From NCBI GenBank assembly GCA_946902875.1, contig OX336359.1, positions 1,922,001 through 1,986,000 on the forward strand: DNA of 64,000 nt, written 5' to 3'. The DNA comes from Nematopogon swammerdamellus. Its lineage: Eukaryota > Arthropoda > Insecta > Lepidoptera > Adelidae. Shown here piece by piece: positions 63,197-64,000 of this stretch (positions within the stretch are counted from its first letter, which is position 1; every line of letters begins with the position of its first letter). The translations under genes and the position numbers were made by a program. The notes under the pieces were generated by a model. The model made no database searches and had not been told where the DNA came from. It worked only from the letters and a program-made list of their open reading frames with translations.

Positions 63197-64000
63197 TTAT
63201 TTACAGTATGAAAAAAATTCACTTAACTTATAAAATGGATTGTCTAAGAGAAATATTTTCAGCTGACTCTGGAACACATTGTCACTATTTATTGATTTTA
63301 TTGTATCAGGAACATTTTCGTACAATTTGGGTCCAATCACGTCAGGGTCTTTTTCAGCCATCGCCGATTTATGCGCAACAGATTTTAAACGCTCTGAGTT
63401 ACGTGTGTTATAATTATGACTTGCGCCATTTGACTCAAAAGAATTCATGTTTTTGCGTACATATACCACTACTTCATATATATATAGAGAGCACACCGTT
63501 AATATACCAAAGGATTTGAAAAAGTCTCTACAAGATGTTGTTCGCGGTACACTGGCTAATACCCTTATCGCTCGTTTTTGCAGTATTAGCACTCTTTCAG
63601 CATCGGTTGAGTTACCCCACAGGATTACACCATACGACAGTAATGAGTGTACGTACGCATAGTAAGACTGTCTCAAAGCCTCCGGACTGATCAAGCGGCG
63701 TAACTCTCTTAGTGCGTAAATACCTCTAGCCATCTTGTCACATAGTTTGTCTATGTGACTTTTCCAACTTAGAGTTGGGTCAATATAGAACCCTAAAAAT
63801 CGTATACATGACTGGGAGCCAATAGAGCCGGATGAATTCGAAATAGAGAGCTCACGGGGACCACAGTTTCGTCCGGAAAATACCATATAGTTGGTCTTTG
63901 ATGTATTTAGTATCAGTCCGTTCGCAGCAAACCATTCCGATATTTTTCCTACTACTATATTTAATTTTATTTCCAGTTCATGCATGGATTCAGCAAAGAC
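63197..64000 (-). CDS. LINE reverse transcriptase C-terminus, partial, uninterrupted
   Basis: Open on the minus strand from the window edge to a stop at 63197, at least 267 codons. ISEWFAANGLILNTSKTNYM is the reverse transcriptase segment that follows the YADD site, and SCIRFLGFYIDPTLSWKSHI with LCDKMARGIYALREL is the thumb. RQSYYAYVHSLLSYGVILWG and VLILQKRAIRVL are typical of CR1/jockey-like elements. The catalytic YADD and everything before it lie past base 64000. The lack of stops suggests a recent insertion in the Mctp intron. Confidence 0.9.
   Translation of the reverse strand, partial: VFAESMHELEIKLNIVVGKISEWFAANGLILNTSKTNYMVFSGRNCGPRELSISNSSGSIGSQSCIRFLGFYIDPTLSWKSHIDKLCDKMARGIYALRELRRLISPEALRQSYYAYVHSLLSYGVILWGNSTDAERVLILQKRAIRVLASVPRTTSCRDFFKSFGILTVCSLYIYEVVVYVRKNMNSFESNGASHNYNTRNSERLKSVAHKSAMAEKDPDVIGPKLYENVPDTIKSINSDNVFQSQLKIFLLDNPFYKLSEFFSYCK

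Noticed and set aside
62882..63211. 109-codon + strand frame
   Set aside because: Antisense to the 3' UTR of the minus-strand LINE.

Overview
This window is animal nuclear DNA from an insect, most likely a moth or butterfly (Lepidoptera). The evidence is spliced exons with GT-AG borders, no operons or ribosome binding sites, and dense short repeats of kinds typical of that order: Helitron-type ends ending in CTAG, tRNA-derived SINEs, and RTE-, jockey- and CR1-like LINE remnants. The order is inferred from repeat style, not from a marker gene.

One real gene is recognised. It lies on the + strand, spans almost the whole window and runs off its right end: the multiple C2 domain and transmembrane protein Mctp, an ER-membrane calcium sensor. 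The C2A domain is split over 36986-37097, 44312-44454 and 44982-45176, and C2B begins at 62283-62434. These exons join without a frame break, and the calcium-binding aspartates of C2A are present. Upstream, three further exon candidates fit the same phase chain: 2873-3027 (last copy of a tandem array), 7322-7469 and 36541-36638. Two internal first coding exons are proposed: 36125-36218, and 50227-50699 followed by 52427-52574. Both are phase-compatible with the common exons, so Mctp here probably has at least three alternative N-termini, one of which would skip C2A. C2C, the transmembrane segments and the 3' end lie beyond base 64000.

Layout: 1-7.3 kb repeats, the six-copy exon-like array and a foldback; 7.3-36 kb introns full of SINEs, LINE pieces, Helitrons, minisatellites and MITEs; 36-37.1 kb alternative first exon and the start of C2A, then a minisatellite carrying a copy of the exon tail; 44.3-45.2 kb the rest of C2A with a partial exon duplication; 50.2-52.6 kb the third N-terminus; 52.9-56 kb a Helitron with about 26 copies of a 68-bp unit; 62.3 kb C2B; 62.8-64 kb a LINE on the minus strand, open to the edge.

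Repeat labels used here are my own. SINE-A has a head mixing tRNA boxes with the 5S rRNA internal promoter. SINE-B has a tRNA-like head and shares a core with SINE-A. SINE-E is tRNA-like. Rep-C is a hairpin-bearing repeat sharing a head with some SINE-A copies. Rep-F is a GC-rich element with 7-bp target duplications. Rep-D, Rep-H, Rep-I and Rep-J are other interspersed families. All alignments were made by eye and coordinates of repeats are accurate to about 10 bases. The most unusual points are the tandem exon array, the exon-fragment duplications inside Mctp, the tRNA/5S chimeric SINE head and the modular swapping of SINE parts.
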